Source: Palaemon carinicauda (taxonomy: Eukaryota > Arthropoda > Malacostraca > Decapoda > Palaemonidae). Taken from it: a stretch of 64,000 nucleotides of DNA. Of the stretch, positions 10,213 to 19,243 are shown one piece after another (the stretch's first letter is position 1; the number at the start of each line of letters is the position of its first letter). The notes beneath the pieces were generated by a model. It saw nothing but the letters and a program-made list of their open reading frames with translations. It was not told the DNA's origin and did no database searches. The stretch is taken from positions 112,759,698 through 112,823,697 of the forward strand of contig NC_090746.1 of the NCBI RefSeq assembly GCF_036898095.1, given 5' to 3'. The position numbers were made by a program, and so were the translations under genes.

Positions 10213-12670
10213 GCGTATCTTTCTGGATAAGAGCCGCAGCCATCTCCTTGATTAACTCCTCCGGAAACAGGAACTTGGAGAGAGGAGCAAACAGCAACTG
10301 TGACCTCTGGCAAGGGGTGATACCAGTCGATAAGTAGGAGCATAGATGTTCCCTTTTCTTGAGGACTCCTGAGACAAAAATAGACGCAAGTTCGCCAGAA
10401 CCATCGCGAATTGCTTTGTCCATACTGGACATGATCAGCATGGCCGAGTCTTTGTCAGAAGGGGCAGTCTTCCTGCTTAAGGCCCCCAGGCACCAATCGA
10501 GGAAGTTAAAAATTTCGAAGGCGCGAAAGACTCCCTTCATCAAGTGGTCCAGATCAGAAAAAGTCCAGCAGACCTTCGAGCGTCTCATAGCCGACCTGCG
10601 GGGAGAGTCAACCAAACTTGAGAAGTCGGCCTGGGCAGAGGCAGGAACCCCCAAGCCAGGTTCCTCTCCCGTGGCATACCAGACGCCCGACTTAGAAGCC
10701 AGCTTAGGAGGAGGAAACACAAAAGAGGTCCTTCCCAGTTGCTGCTTGGACTGCAACCAATCCCCTAAAACCCTCAAAGCTCTCCTTGATGATCTGGCGA
10801 GGACAAGCTTGGTGTAGGCAGACGTAGTAGGCTGCATGCCTAGAGAAAACTCGGATGGAGGAGAACGAGGGGTTGCAGATACGAAGTGTTCAGGGTATAA
10901 CTCTCTGAACAGAGCCAGGACCTTGCGAAAGTCTAAGGAAGGAGACGACGACTTGTGTCCCTCCACATCAGATGTAGGATCATCCAGGTGAGCAGCTTCA
11001 TCCTCAGAAACCTCATCGCCTGAGAGTTGAGTAGCGAGAGGTAAAGGTAGAGCGGCAGGCTGAATGGCTGAATCCTGCAGAACGGGTGCATGCGCACTTG
11101 CGGATCCATCATCATGCCTCTGCTGAAGAGACTGAGGGCTGGCAATGACAAAGTCAGGAGGCTGGAGTGAGGGAGGTTCTGCGGTGGTCTGAGGAGCAAG
11201 CGTGGTCAGAAGCGAATGCTGGAAGGCATGAGGCTCATGCTGCATGGTATGCGGCTCATGCTGTATGGGATGAGGCTCATGCTGTGAAGAATGCGGCTGC
11301 TGCATGGTAAGAGGCTCGTGCTGCATGCGTTGAGGAGGCTGCTTCATAGCATGAGGCTCCTGCCTCAAGGGTTGCGCCTGCCTCAAGGGTTGAGGAGGTT
11401 GCTGCGCAGAGAGAGGCTCCTGCCTCAAGGGTTGAGGAGGTTGCCGCATAGCATGAGGCTGCTGCCTCATGGGTAGAGGAGGTTGCCGCATAGCATGAGG
11501 CTCCTGCCTCAAGGGTTGAGGAGGTTGCCGCATAGCATGAGGCTCCTGCCTCATGGGTAGAGGAGGTTGCTGCATAGTGCTGGAACCTGGCAACTCCCAA
11601 TGCGGCAGCTCACGCATGGAAGCAGGAGGAGCCTCAAGAACATGCGTCTGGCAGGGAGGACTGCGCAGAGGTGGAGGAGCGCTCGCAGGAGGAGGTGTGT
11701 TAACCTTCTCTGCCTGATACTCCTGCATCAAAGCCGCAAGCTGAGACTGCATAGTCTGCAGCATAGACCACTTGGGGTCCACAGAAGTTGGAGCAGAGGC
11801 CTGTTGAGGCACCGCCTTACCTCTCTTAGGAGGTGTGCAGTCATCAGATGACTGCGGCGAGTCCGAACTGGCCCAGTGGCTACACCTGGGCCGTTGGACT
11901 AGCTCGGAAGGGACCTTACGTTTGAGAGGTCGTGAGACCTGGGTCCACCGTTTCCTCCTGGAAACCTCTTCCGCAGACGAGGAATTTAAGGGCTCAATCG
12001 TCTGGGAGTGGAAGTGACGATCTCTATCAGATACGCCCGCAACCACTGAGGATACAACTGTGCGCCGATCAAGGCCTGCCGAACCCTTTTGCCCTTCGAC
12101 GTTACTTCTCCCCTGGGCTTGGGAGCTTGCAAGAGGTCCCGGACTGGGAGGACGACTGGCACGCACAGAAGTATCCTCATGCGCAACACTGACACTGACA
12201 CTAGGCACAGCACTGGCACTAACACTTCCCACTGCACTCTTCACTTTAAGTTCCTTGACATCTGCCAAGAGAAGATTGTGGTCACTCACTAAAGACTCCA
12301 CCTTATCACCAAGAGCCTGAATGGCACGCAACATATCCGTCATATCAGGCTGAGCACTCGTAGCAGGTTCGGGGGTCACCACCACAGGGGAAGGAAAAGG
12401 TTGAGGGTCATGGGGGGAGGAATAAACCAAAGAGCGAGAAGAACTCCTCCTAACTCTCTCCCTCTCTAACCTAGTTGTATATTTGAGGAATTCATTAAAA
12501 TCGAATTCCGAAAGCCCAGCACATTCCCCACATCGATCTTCCAACTGACAGGATTTTCCCCTACAGTCGGAACAAACGGTGTGAGGATCAACAGAGGCCT
12601 TCGGAAGACGCCTATTACAAGTCCTAACACTACATCGCCTAAATTTAGGAGCTTGAGAGTGGTCGGACAT
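10184..12670 (-). CDS. DIRS gag-like ORF1 protein
   Basis: 828 codons, first ORF of element 1. Near the N-terminus is a Cys/His cluster (CSVRTC, then H..C..C, C and C..C over about 40 residues) that could bind zinc. A Ser/Arg-rich region, a Gln/Pro/Met-rich repeat tract, an acidic stretch (about SGDEVSEDEAAHLDD) and a conserved C-terminal domain (FSDLDHLMKGVFRAFEIFNF, FLFPEELIKEMAAALI) follow. Nucleocapsid function is inferred from position. The C-terminal part is shared in degenerate form with element 2. Confidence 0.8.
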   Translation of the reverse strand: MSDHSQAPKFRRCSVRTCNRRLPKASVDPHTVCSDCRGKSCQLEDRCGECAGLSEFDFNEFLKYTTRLERERVRRSSSRSLVYSSPHDPQPFPSPVVVTPEPATSAQPDMTDMLRAIQALGDKVESLVSDHNLLLADVKELKVKSAVGSVSASAVPSVSVSVAHEDTSVRASRPPSPGPLASSQAQGRSNVEGQKGSAGLDRRTVVSSVVAGVSDRDRHFHSQTIEPLNSSSAEEVSRRKRWTQVSRPLKRKVPSELVQRPRCSHWASSDSPQSSDDCTPPKRGKAVPQQASAPTSVDPKWSMLQTMQSQLAALMQEYQAEKVNTPPPASAPPPLRSPPCQTHVLEAPPASMRELPHWELPGSSTMQQPPLPMRQEPHAMRQPPQPLRQEPHAMRQPPLPMRQQPHAMRQPPQPLRQEPLSAQQPPQPLRQAQPLRQEPHAMKQPPQRMQHEPLTMQQPHSSQHEPHPIQHEPHTMQHEPHAFQHSLLTTLAPQTTAEPPSLQPPDFVIASPQSLQQRHDDGSASAHAPVLQDSAIQPAALPLPLATQLSGDEVSEDEAAHLDDPTSDVEGHKSSSPSLDFRKVLALFRELYPEHFVSATPRSPPSEFSLGMQPTTSAYTKLVLARSSRRALRVLGDWLQSKQQLGRTSFVFPPPKLASKSGVWYATGEEPGLGVPASAQADFSSLVDSPRRSAMRRSKVCWTFSDLDHLMKGVFRAFEIFNFLDWCLGALSRKTAPSDKDSAMLIMSSMDKAIRDGSGELASIFVSGVLKKREHLCSYLSTGITPCQRSQLLFAPLSKFLFPEELIKEMAAALIQKDTHDLMASSAR
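11220..11580 (-). repeat. In-frame Gln/Pro/Met minisatellite inside gag
   Basis: Tandem degenerate units encode variants of PPQPLRQEPHAMRQ with HEPH(T/A)MQ units downstream. Units vary in length by multiples of three, keeping the frame. The tract is absent from the gag remnants of elements 2 and 3, which carry a different linker. Confidence 0.75.
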
Positions 12671-12884
12671 CTTGAATTTAGAGAACAGTCAAGGGGGAAT
12701 TCCAAAGTAAAGCAAAGATCGTTAACCAATAAATCAATTTAAATCCAAAAGCTATCTAAGCTAAGGGAAAAGCTTCCTGTACAGCGAAGGCTAAATTTTA
12801 GAGCAAATACTTCACCAAAACCGTGAACAAAGACTCCAAAATCAACAGCGTATCCATGTAGGTCTTGCCGGCGGCACGACAGAG
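12671..12884 (-). other. Short 5' leader of DIRS element 1
   Basis: About 215 bp between the gag start codon and the right terminal repeat. It is much shorter than the leaders of elements 2 and 3 (more than 1 kb). No promoter motif could be assigned. Confidence 0.5.
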
Positions 12885-13078
12885 GAAAAATTGAGGTGGT
12901 GTTGACAAGAAGTACTGGAGTACCTGACCACAGATGGCGCTGGTGAGTACACCCCCCTCCTGTATAGCGATCGCTGGCGTATCCCGTCCGTAGAATTCTG
13001 TCGGGCAACGGAGTTGACAGCTACATGATCATCGGGTAAGTATATTCAAAAATTTATTTTACTAATGAAAATAACATT
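12885..13078. repeat. Right (5') inverted terminal repeat of DIRS element 1, inner copy
   Basis: Reverse complement of the left terminal repeat. It ends in the sequence belonging to the left outer end (AATAACATTTT) instead of the expected right outer end, and then continues into the inverted copy of the left flank. Confidence 0.85.
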
Positions 13079-13327
13079 TTAAAGGTTTGTAATGGTAATT
13101 AATGTTGATATCATAACCCCTAGCATCAGAAGCTAGTGAAAATTATTATTCACAATTAAATAATATCTATATGGCCAAGTTAATTTGCACTTTACCTTTG
13201 AAGAGAGTTGGCTGGCGTAGGGAAACAGAGAGGAAGAGGAAAAGGGGGTTACAACTTGGAGGGAGAATATACCGGGAGTTCTCTCTCTCTTGAACAATGT
13301 TCGCTATAACTCACTGAATCACTTGAT
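13079..13327 (-). repeat. Inverted copy of the left host flank inside the right end
   Basis: 249 bases equal, by eye without mismatch, to the reverse complement of 6072-6320. It is followed by a genuine right outer end at 13334-13367, so it is bracketed by two versions of the terminal repeat tip. Neither element 2 nor element 3 has it. Confidence 0.85.
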
Positions 13328-13374
13328 CATCTACATGCTACATGATCATCGGGTAAGATTAATATTGAAAAAAT
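13328..13374. repeat. Right outer tip of DIRS element 1
   Basis: CATGATCATCGGGTAAGATT followed by AATATTG and an A-rich AAAAAAT junction. It matches the right outer end predicted by the internal complementary region at 6545-6652. Confidence 0.75.
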
Positions 13375-13569
13375 AAGTGCACAATATACAGTACATTAAT
13401 TATGGATATGTGGAATACATCGAGTGAATTTCCTTTATTTCTTACGGGAAAAATTGCTTTAGGATATGAGAATCTGAGGTTGCTAGTTTGCTCCCAGAAA
13501 GAATTTAACACGTAAACCGAGGTACTACTACCTTCATTTTCTTTGTCAGCTCCCATAAAAATCTATAAC

Positions 13570-13762
13570 TTTAGTTAATTCTTTTTAGTGAGGCAGATTT
13601 ACACTGACTTGCAGGGGTGCCCTTTTAGCTCGGAAAAGTTTCCTAATCGCTGATTGGTTGCACAAGATAATTCTAACCAATCAGAGAGCAGGAAACTTTT
13701 CTGAGCTAGAAGGGCACCACTGTGAGTCAGTGCAAATGTGCCTCATTAAAAAAAATTGAGTA
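13570..13762. mobile_element. Palindromic MITE, copy P1
   Basis: Two imperfect inverted arms of about 85 bases (around 13583-13666 and 13672-13750). They share the blocks GTGCCCTTTTAGCTCGG, AAAAGTTTCCT and CTGATTGGTT, and their complements. It is the most degraded of three copies. Non-coding. Confidence 0.7.
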
Positions 13763-14098
13763 TAGTATACCATACTACAAGCATAGGCACACATACTATC
13801 AAAATATCTTTTGCATAACTTTTTACACAATAGGTACTAAAGTTGCATGAGGATACAAAATAACAAAGCAATACAGTAAAAGACAAAACACATCTTAATT
13901 TATGTAAATCTTAAATTGGAATATTCCTTTTTTGTATCTCACACCAGAAAATGTATATAACACTTGAAATTTGATCTTATAAAATTGAATTATTAACTGA
14001 AATCCAAAATATACATTTAGAGGTACTATGTTATTGAACAGTTCATTTTTAAGAAAGTAACACCTAATTCTGAGCACACAAAATCTAAAGGTACATAC

Positions 14099-14298
14099 CG
14101 TTCTCCCTCCATTATAAGGTTTTGTATTCTTATAATAATTGAAATATTTGAACGTTGGATAGCCACTGACATCATTGACACTACAAAGCGTTTGATGTGC
14201 CGTGCAATCAACAGCTGCAAATTCAACCTTAGGGTCATCTACAAAGTTGTCTGCAGCTCCTGTAAACTCTGGTTTGGCTTTCTTACAATGCCCACACC
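14099..14298 (-). CDS. PDIA5: PDIA5 exon: third thioredoxin domain, CGHC
   Basis: 200 bp between an AG acceptor (14299-14300) and a GTATGT donor (14097-14098). The first two bases complete the Trp codon begun in the exon at 16138-16270, giving W-CGHC. It continues through the conserved AAVDCTAHQTLC and VSGYPTFKYF blocks, including the cis-proline loop. This segment corresponds to the last domain of vertebrate PDIA5, but here the chain continues. Confidence 0.93.
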
Positions 14299-14526
14299 CT
14301 AGAAAGAAAAGAACAAAGAAAAAACTTTTATTCCTAACCATGTAATGATGGGAAATCATTCTAATTGATAAGTGAACTCTTCATAAAAAGACAAATAATA
14401 ATGTTTAAAATGTAATTTGCTTGATCTAGTGCCAACGTAGGTTTATTAAATTGCTCTTAAATCAAAAGTTGTGAGTAAATGCTTAGAATCTTATTGAAAC
14501 ACAATATATGTAATCAATAATCTGGT

Positions 14527-14723
14527 CTATAGTCCATTTCTTTTAGCGAGTCATATTTGCACCGACTCGCGGCGGTGCCCTTTTAGCTCGGAAAAGTTTC
14601 CTGGTCGCTGATTGGTTAGAATTATCTTGTCCAACCAATCAGCGATCAGGAAACTTTTCCGAGCTAAAAGAGTACCGCTGCGAGTCGGTGCAAATATGAC
14701 TCGCTAAAAGAAATGGACTATAG
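14527..14723. mobile_element. Palindromic MITE, copy P2
   Basis: 197 bp, almost a perfect palindrome: the arms begin TATAGTCCATTTCTTTTAGCG and end with its complement. The centre is about 15 bases between CTGATTGGTTAG and its inverse. Flanking TA could be the target duplication of a Tc1/mariner-type element. The arms contain ATTGG/CCAAT boxes facing each other. Confidence 0.8.
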
Positions 14724-15586
14724 TTGTTCTTTTAATCACAACGGATAGAATTATGACTAAAGTTTCAGAAAAAAAAAATTCCAATAATGAAACCTTTCAC
14801 ATTAAATGTGAAAAGTAGTACACTTGCCCAAGTTAGAAGCATCTTTAAGGACAAATAAATCCTGACTGTTTTGTTGGAATATTTCATTTTAGAAATTCTT
14901 TGGAAATAATCACCAGAGAAATCTCTGGGTCTATATTCCAGACCTAAAAGAATACCGTAACACAATCTAACAAAGGCAGCTAGAAAATTAATTAGCTGTT
15001 GAATAGTTAATTTATGGAAACATTGATTAGCCAATTGAGCGAGAAAACTTTTAAGAATATTCCATAGAATAAGTGATGCACACTAATGTGAAATTGTTTA
15101 CAGTACATTTTAGAGAAAATACCATGAAAGATGAAAGAAGTAATAAAGGCTAGAATTCAAAAGATTTCATTGACTGGCTGAAGAAAGGAGGGAGCTGATA
15201 TCAAGGAGAGGAAGAGATTTTTTAGCAAAATTTTTTGTGTGTGAACTGTGTGATGTAAGACCACATGCCATACTCTTTTGTAGAATATATGAGTTATACG
15301 AGTAATTTTAAGCTACAGATGGTTTACACTTGTAAATTATGTATCCAGACGTTATCGTCTGTATCACCTGGCATGTTTTGATGTCAAACAACGTCATCGT
15401 AACAAAGGGGTTAAAAGAAACCCATTACAATTTATGTGTACCCAAAACTGATTGCAATAATAAAAATTCTAAAAATCTAGGATAATCAATATTGCCTATA
15501 CTTTACTGTAATACTGGGTTACTTGCAGGAAACTTTAAAAAATAAAGGAATAAAAAGAAAACTAAACGATACATTTGGAGACAATA
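14724..15586. other. Intron sequence, nothing recognised
   Basis: AT-rich intron between the palindromic MITE and the LINE tail. Nothing else was recognised. Confidence 0.4.
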
Positions 15587-15958
15587 CATACATACATATA
15601 CCAAGGCCCTTCCCCCAATTTTGGGGGGTAGCCGACATCAACAAAGAAACAAAAACAAAAAGGGGACCTCTACTCTCTACGTTCCTCCCAGCCTAACAAG
15701 GGACTCAACCGAGTTCAGCTGGTACTGCTAGGGTGTCACAGCCCACCCTCCCACATTATCCACCACAGATGAAGCTTCATAATGCTGAATCCCCTACTGC
15801 TGCTACCTCCGCGGTCATCTAAGGCATCGGAGGCAGCAGCAGGGCCTACCGGAACTGCGTCACAATCGCTCGCCATTCATTCCTATTTCTAGCACGCTCT
15901 CTTGCCTCGCTCACATCTATCCTCCTATCACCTAGAGCTTCCTTCACTCCAATAAAGA
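15587..15958 (-). mobile_element. 5'-truncated LINE 3' end (tail family T)
   Basis: Read on the minus strand this begins with the last codons of a reverse transcriptase ORF (VKEALGDRRIDV, ARERARNRNEWRAIV, QFR, stop). A shared 3' UTR follows, ending in a CCCCCAATTTTGGGGG-like block and a TATG/TACA microsatellite tail at 15587-15600. The same tail occurs at 24689-24866, 44756-44945 and 49446-49951. Confidence 0.7.
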
Positions 15959-16137
15959 TCATAAATCAGAACTAACCATGCATTGCCCCTGACTGGTCGC
16001 TGGACAACAAATTATAAATCAAATCAACCTCATCCAGTCTTAAAGCAGTTATCTAGTTACCATACATAATGCCATCACAGCAGGATCTCCTTACAGTTCA
16101 TCTACAACTGGTGTTAAGTGATACAATATTTACTTAC

Positions 16138-16270
16138 ATGGGGCATAAAACATGACAAGAACATGTTTCTTCTTTTTCAAGAATGGTTTATAATTCTCAT
16201 CTGTTAAATGTACTACTGAAGACTCCACTTCAGACCAAGGCTTTTCTGGAGGAGGAGGCGGTGGTGGTTC
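16138..16270 (-). CDS. PDIA5: PDIA5 exon: linker and start of third thioredoxin domain
   Basis: 133 bp between an AG acceptor (16271-16272) and a GTAAGT donor (16136-16137). It encodes 44 residues: a run of seven prolines after Glu, then EKPWSEVESSVVHLTDENY, a Lys-rich helix and HVLVMFYAP, ending one base into the Trp codon. The Trp codon is completed in the exon at 14099-14298. Confidence 0.93.
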
Positions 16271-17029
16271 CTGAAAATTCATGAAGTGAATTAAGAATTT
16301 GTTTGGTCAAATAAAATATTTACCTGAAAAACATAATCAATTACTAGAGATATAGGTAGTAGAGCTTTAGAATATGTACCAATTACAGTCTGCAGCAGCC
16401 ATCATTCACTAGTATTTGTTTTTACTATGAACTGGAAGAGAGAAAGACTAGGAGAAAAACTAATTTTATTTGTTGCATCCAATTCAATCACACATGGGCA
16501 TATTCTCTAAGTGGGATGATCAAACTACTTATTGCCATGAAATGATGGCTGAGTTTAGAGCAAATCAGAGTATGCAAGGTAATCTAATTTTTTTCTACAA
16601 AACTACAATACTGAAATCCATAATCAACTCTCATACAATATAATTTAAAGTAATGTAAATTTAGCAGAGTATCCCATGGAAAACAGAATTTAGATAAAAA
16701 ACTTCTTATCTCTATACTCACCAGGTGTTCATAATGCTTCTTCTCCAAAAGCTTAGTTTAATTTACTTTTACTGTATAAGTAGAATTTGAGAAATCTTAA
16801 AATTTTCCCATTTTATTTCCTTCAATAAGCAGATGCCATAAGTAATAGAAGGAACCTTCTAGCAGTAAGTGGTAACCAACACAGCAGTTTTTTTGTCTCT
16901 TCAGTTTCGAAGTCAACTGCTCTGCTTGCAAAGGCTGGAGTGAGAGCTAGGAAGAAGAAGTGAACGCAATGTTCTTCTTCATTATCCTCATCCTCCTCCA
17001 ACTCTGATTCCAACTCCTCTTATAGCTGA
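16271..17029. other. Intron sequence, nothing recognised
   Basis: AT-rich at first, then a CT/GA-biased region near 16960-17040. No exon was recognised. Confidence 0.35.
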
Positions 17030-18330
17030 AGAAGAGGTCGAAGAAGTCCAGGAAAGCCAGCTGTAGTCGCAGAGGCACGGCTCCTGGCAACACCACTTCT
17101 CTTTTGGAAGGAGTGGACGGTAACCGTCAGGTTTCCGGGCCAGTGCATGGAGGCAGGACATTGCATTCCAGTACTATGCCGTGCCTACCATTTGACTGGG
17201 GACCCAGGCTACCCATCTGAATGGACGGACACACACATGAACGCACGTACACACAGTGGGAGGAAAACGAGGGTGCTCAGGGGTAGGATGTCTCGCGGAC
17301 TCAGGACTACGGTCCAAAGCCCATGGACACTAACTATCCTGAGTCAAAGAGTTCGTTTGTGAAAGTCCTTTCACTCATCCGTAAGAGCAATGGCTCAGGG
17401 GAGGTGGCTGTGACTCCACCTTCGAGGAGGGCTTCGGTAATTTAGTGCCCTTAAAGGACTGACGTCCTCACTGGAGTTGCATGGTCAGATCTTGTAGACT
17501 TAGCCCTAGATTGAGAGAATGAACAGATTTGTGGCTCTGAAAATTAATTTCATTCAGGCGGGTCAAACAAGGTCTTGCTTCCCCCGCTCTCTAGAGAAAG
17601 CAGGTTTTACATGCCTGAGAGGACCATGCTTGCACCGTTGCAGGAGGACCCATCAGTTTGCGCTCTGACTGGGGACTCAAGGTGGAAGGCATGTCCTTCT
17701 CAGCCTCTGAGTTGGCGGCCATAGAGGATTCGGACTTAGCCACTCTCCATGCTGTGTGCTCTAAACCAGGAGCCTGGTGCAGTGATGTACTTCACGAACT
17801 TGACGAGGTTATCAACCCCGGAGGCTTTTAAAAATAAGAGCACCTTGTGCTGTCTGGAGGGAGGGAATTCACCTTCCTGGCTCACTCGATAGCAAACCTG
17901 TGAGATAACAGGCTTTTGAAGTGTCGAGACACTGTGGTCTCTCGATTCTCAAAACAGGTTAGCCCGGAGGTGGTATTGCTTGCTGTTTGGGAACTCGTTT
18001 GTGTGTGGTTCCACGTCTCTGCTTCCAGAGAGTTGTATGTAGACAGCGGTGAGGTTTTGAAGGACTGCTTTGCAGAACTCCCTGATCCACCAGGTTTTTA
18101 CCTTCAAGGGTTCTAGCTATTCAAAAGGAACAGCAGCTAAACCCTTGGATTCGGCCAGATCTGTAGGTTCTGGAACGACGAAGGGCCAAGCGCCTGTTCC
18201 GAATCTCGTTCTCCTTTGTCTGCGGCTCTTCTTGAAAAGAGCCAGTGCACTACAGTCCAAGTTTATATTACTAAACTTATTAGGGTACTATTCGGCAATA
18301 ATGTTATATACCAGTAAGGTTTAAAAAGGA
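17030..18330 (+). pseudogene. Degenerate DIRS-like gag remnant
   Basis: A GC-richer island whose plus-strand translation, across frames, contains blocks like SASELAAIEDSDLATLHAV, DVLHELDEVINP, FLAHSIANL, LLKCRDTVVSRFSKQVSPEV, VCGSTSLLPES and NSLIHQVFTFKGSSYSK. The order (a helical domain, RRD-type repeat, LFPE-like block, Ser/Lys-rich tail) resembles the C-terminal domain of the gag at 10184-12670, so I read it as a gag remnant from another YR-element family. Frameshifts and stops interrupt it. Assignment is tentative. Confidence 0.4.
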
Positions 18331-18416
18331 CATAATTCTTCACTTTCAAGGTTGCCTCCAGGCTTCTTTCTCTTCATTTTCCTGGTTCATAGGTTGAACT
18401 GATGGAAAATCAGTTC

Positions 18417-18893
18417 TTTACCAGTTTCTTTAAACTGAAGTGAATGCAGGAGACATGCGGAGGACTCGTTTTGTTATTATATGTACTAGCATCTACATTT
18501 ACCCCCCTTGAATTAAACCTGTGATGAGTTAGTGGCTGAGCTAGCAAGCAAACGAAACCCACTACCAAACGAAACAAATGACCGAGTTTAATTGAAACTT
18601 CATTCGCCAACAAGTTTTAAGTGAATCAAACAAAATGCCATGCCATGCACCAATGTACACTTAGATTCAAAAGTCCACCGACACTCAGGGAGAATCGCTC
18701 GTCAGAGGTCTCTAGAGTTACCATGACAAAACAAATAAAGAGTTGCATTTCTTACTACTTCTAAGGAAATAGGCGGAGCCTTGTCCAAGCTCAGCGAACG
18801 CTGGAAAATATTACAAATCTTGTAGCCATATTTTATGCTGTGGTATCATTTGACATCTCAACTACCCAATACAAATACACAAAACACACACAC

Positions 18894-18895
<2 letters not shown>
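18417..18895. repeat. Repeat unit X-Y, first copy
   Basis: Bases 18417-18650 (X) recur in the same orientation at 21551-21770. Bases about 18655-18895 (Y) recur inverted at about 21200-21445. Both copies of Y abut a long (TA)n or (GT)n microsatellite. Probably parts of one unclassified mobile element. Confidence 0.5.

Positions 18896-18974
<79 letters not shown>
18896..18974. repeat. (AT)n microsatellite
   Basis: About 39 uninterrupted AT units, preceded by a short CA run. Confidence 0.95.
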
Positions 18975-18977
<3 letters not shown>

Positions 18978-19152
18978 CTGTATACGCATGTAGAAATTAA
19001 TGGAGTGGCATAACTTAACAATTCCCTCCGTTAACAGCTACATTAGATTGTTCGGAGATCTGACATTAGTCTTGTTCTAGTTTCATTTATGGCTCGATGC
19101 TGTAAAGTATTCATAAAAACGGCATAAATGTGTTATACGAGCCTTGAGGTCA

Positions 19153-19155
<3 letters not shown>

Positions 19156-19240
<85 letters not shown>
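19156..19240. repeat. (GA)n microsatellite
   Basis: More than 40 uninterrupted GA units. Confidence 0.95.

Positions 19241-19243
<3 letters not shown>

Larger units (their letters stand above)
6321..13374 (-). mobile_element. DIRS-type retrotransposon, apparently complete (element 1)
   Basis: A tyrosine-recombinase retroelement read right to left. It has inverted terminal repeats of about 190 bp, a gag-like ORF (10184-12670), an RT/RNase H ORF (7951-10212) and an overlapping tyrosine recombinase ORF (7052-9919). Next to the left terminal repeat is an internal complementary region (6545-6652) equal to the reverse complement of the joined outer ends. This is the DIRS-1 architecture: replication goes through a circle that is integrated by the recombinase, so no integrase or DDE transposase is expected. 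It sits in a PDIA5 intron in the sense orientation. The right end carries an extra inverted copy of the left flank. All three main frames are open, so it could be recently active. Confidence 0.9.

Noticed and set aside
11277..11600. Short frames in the gag repeat tract on both strands
   Set aside because: They are shadow frames of an in-frame minisatellite in the gag ORF.
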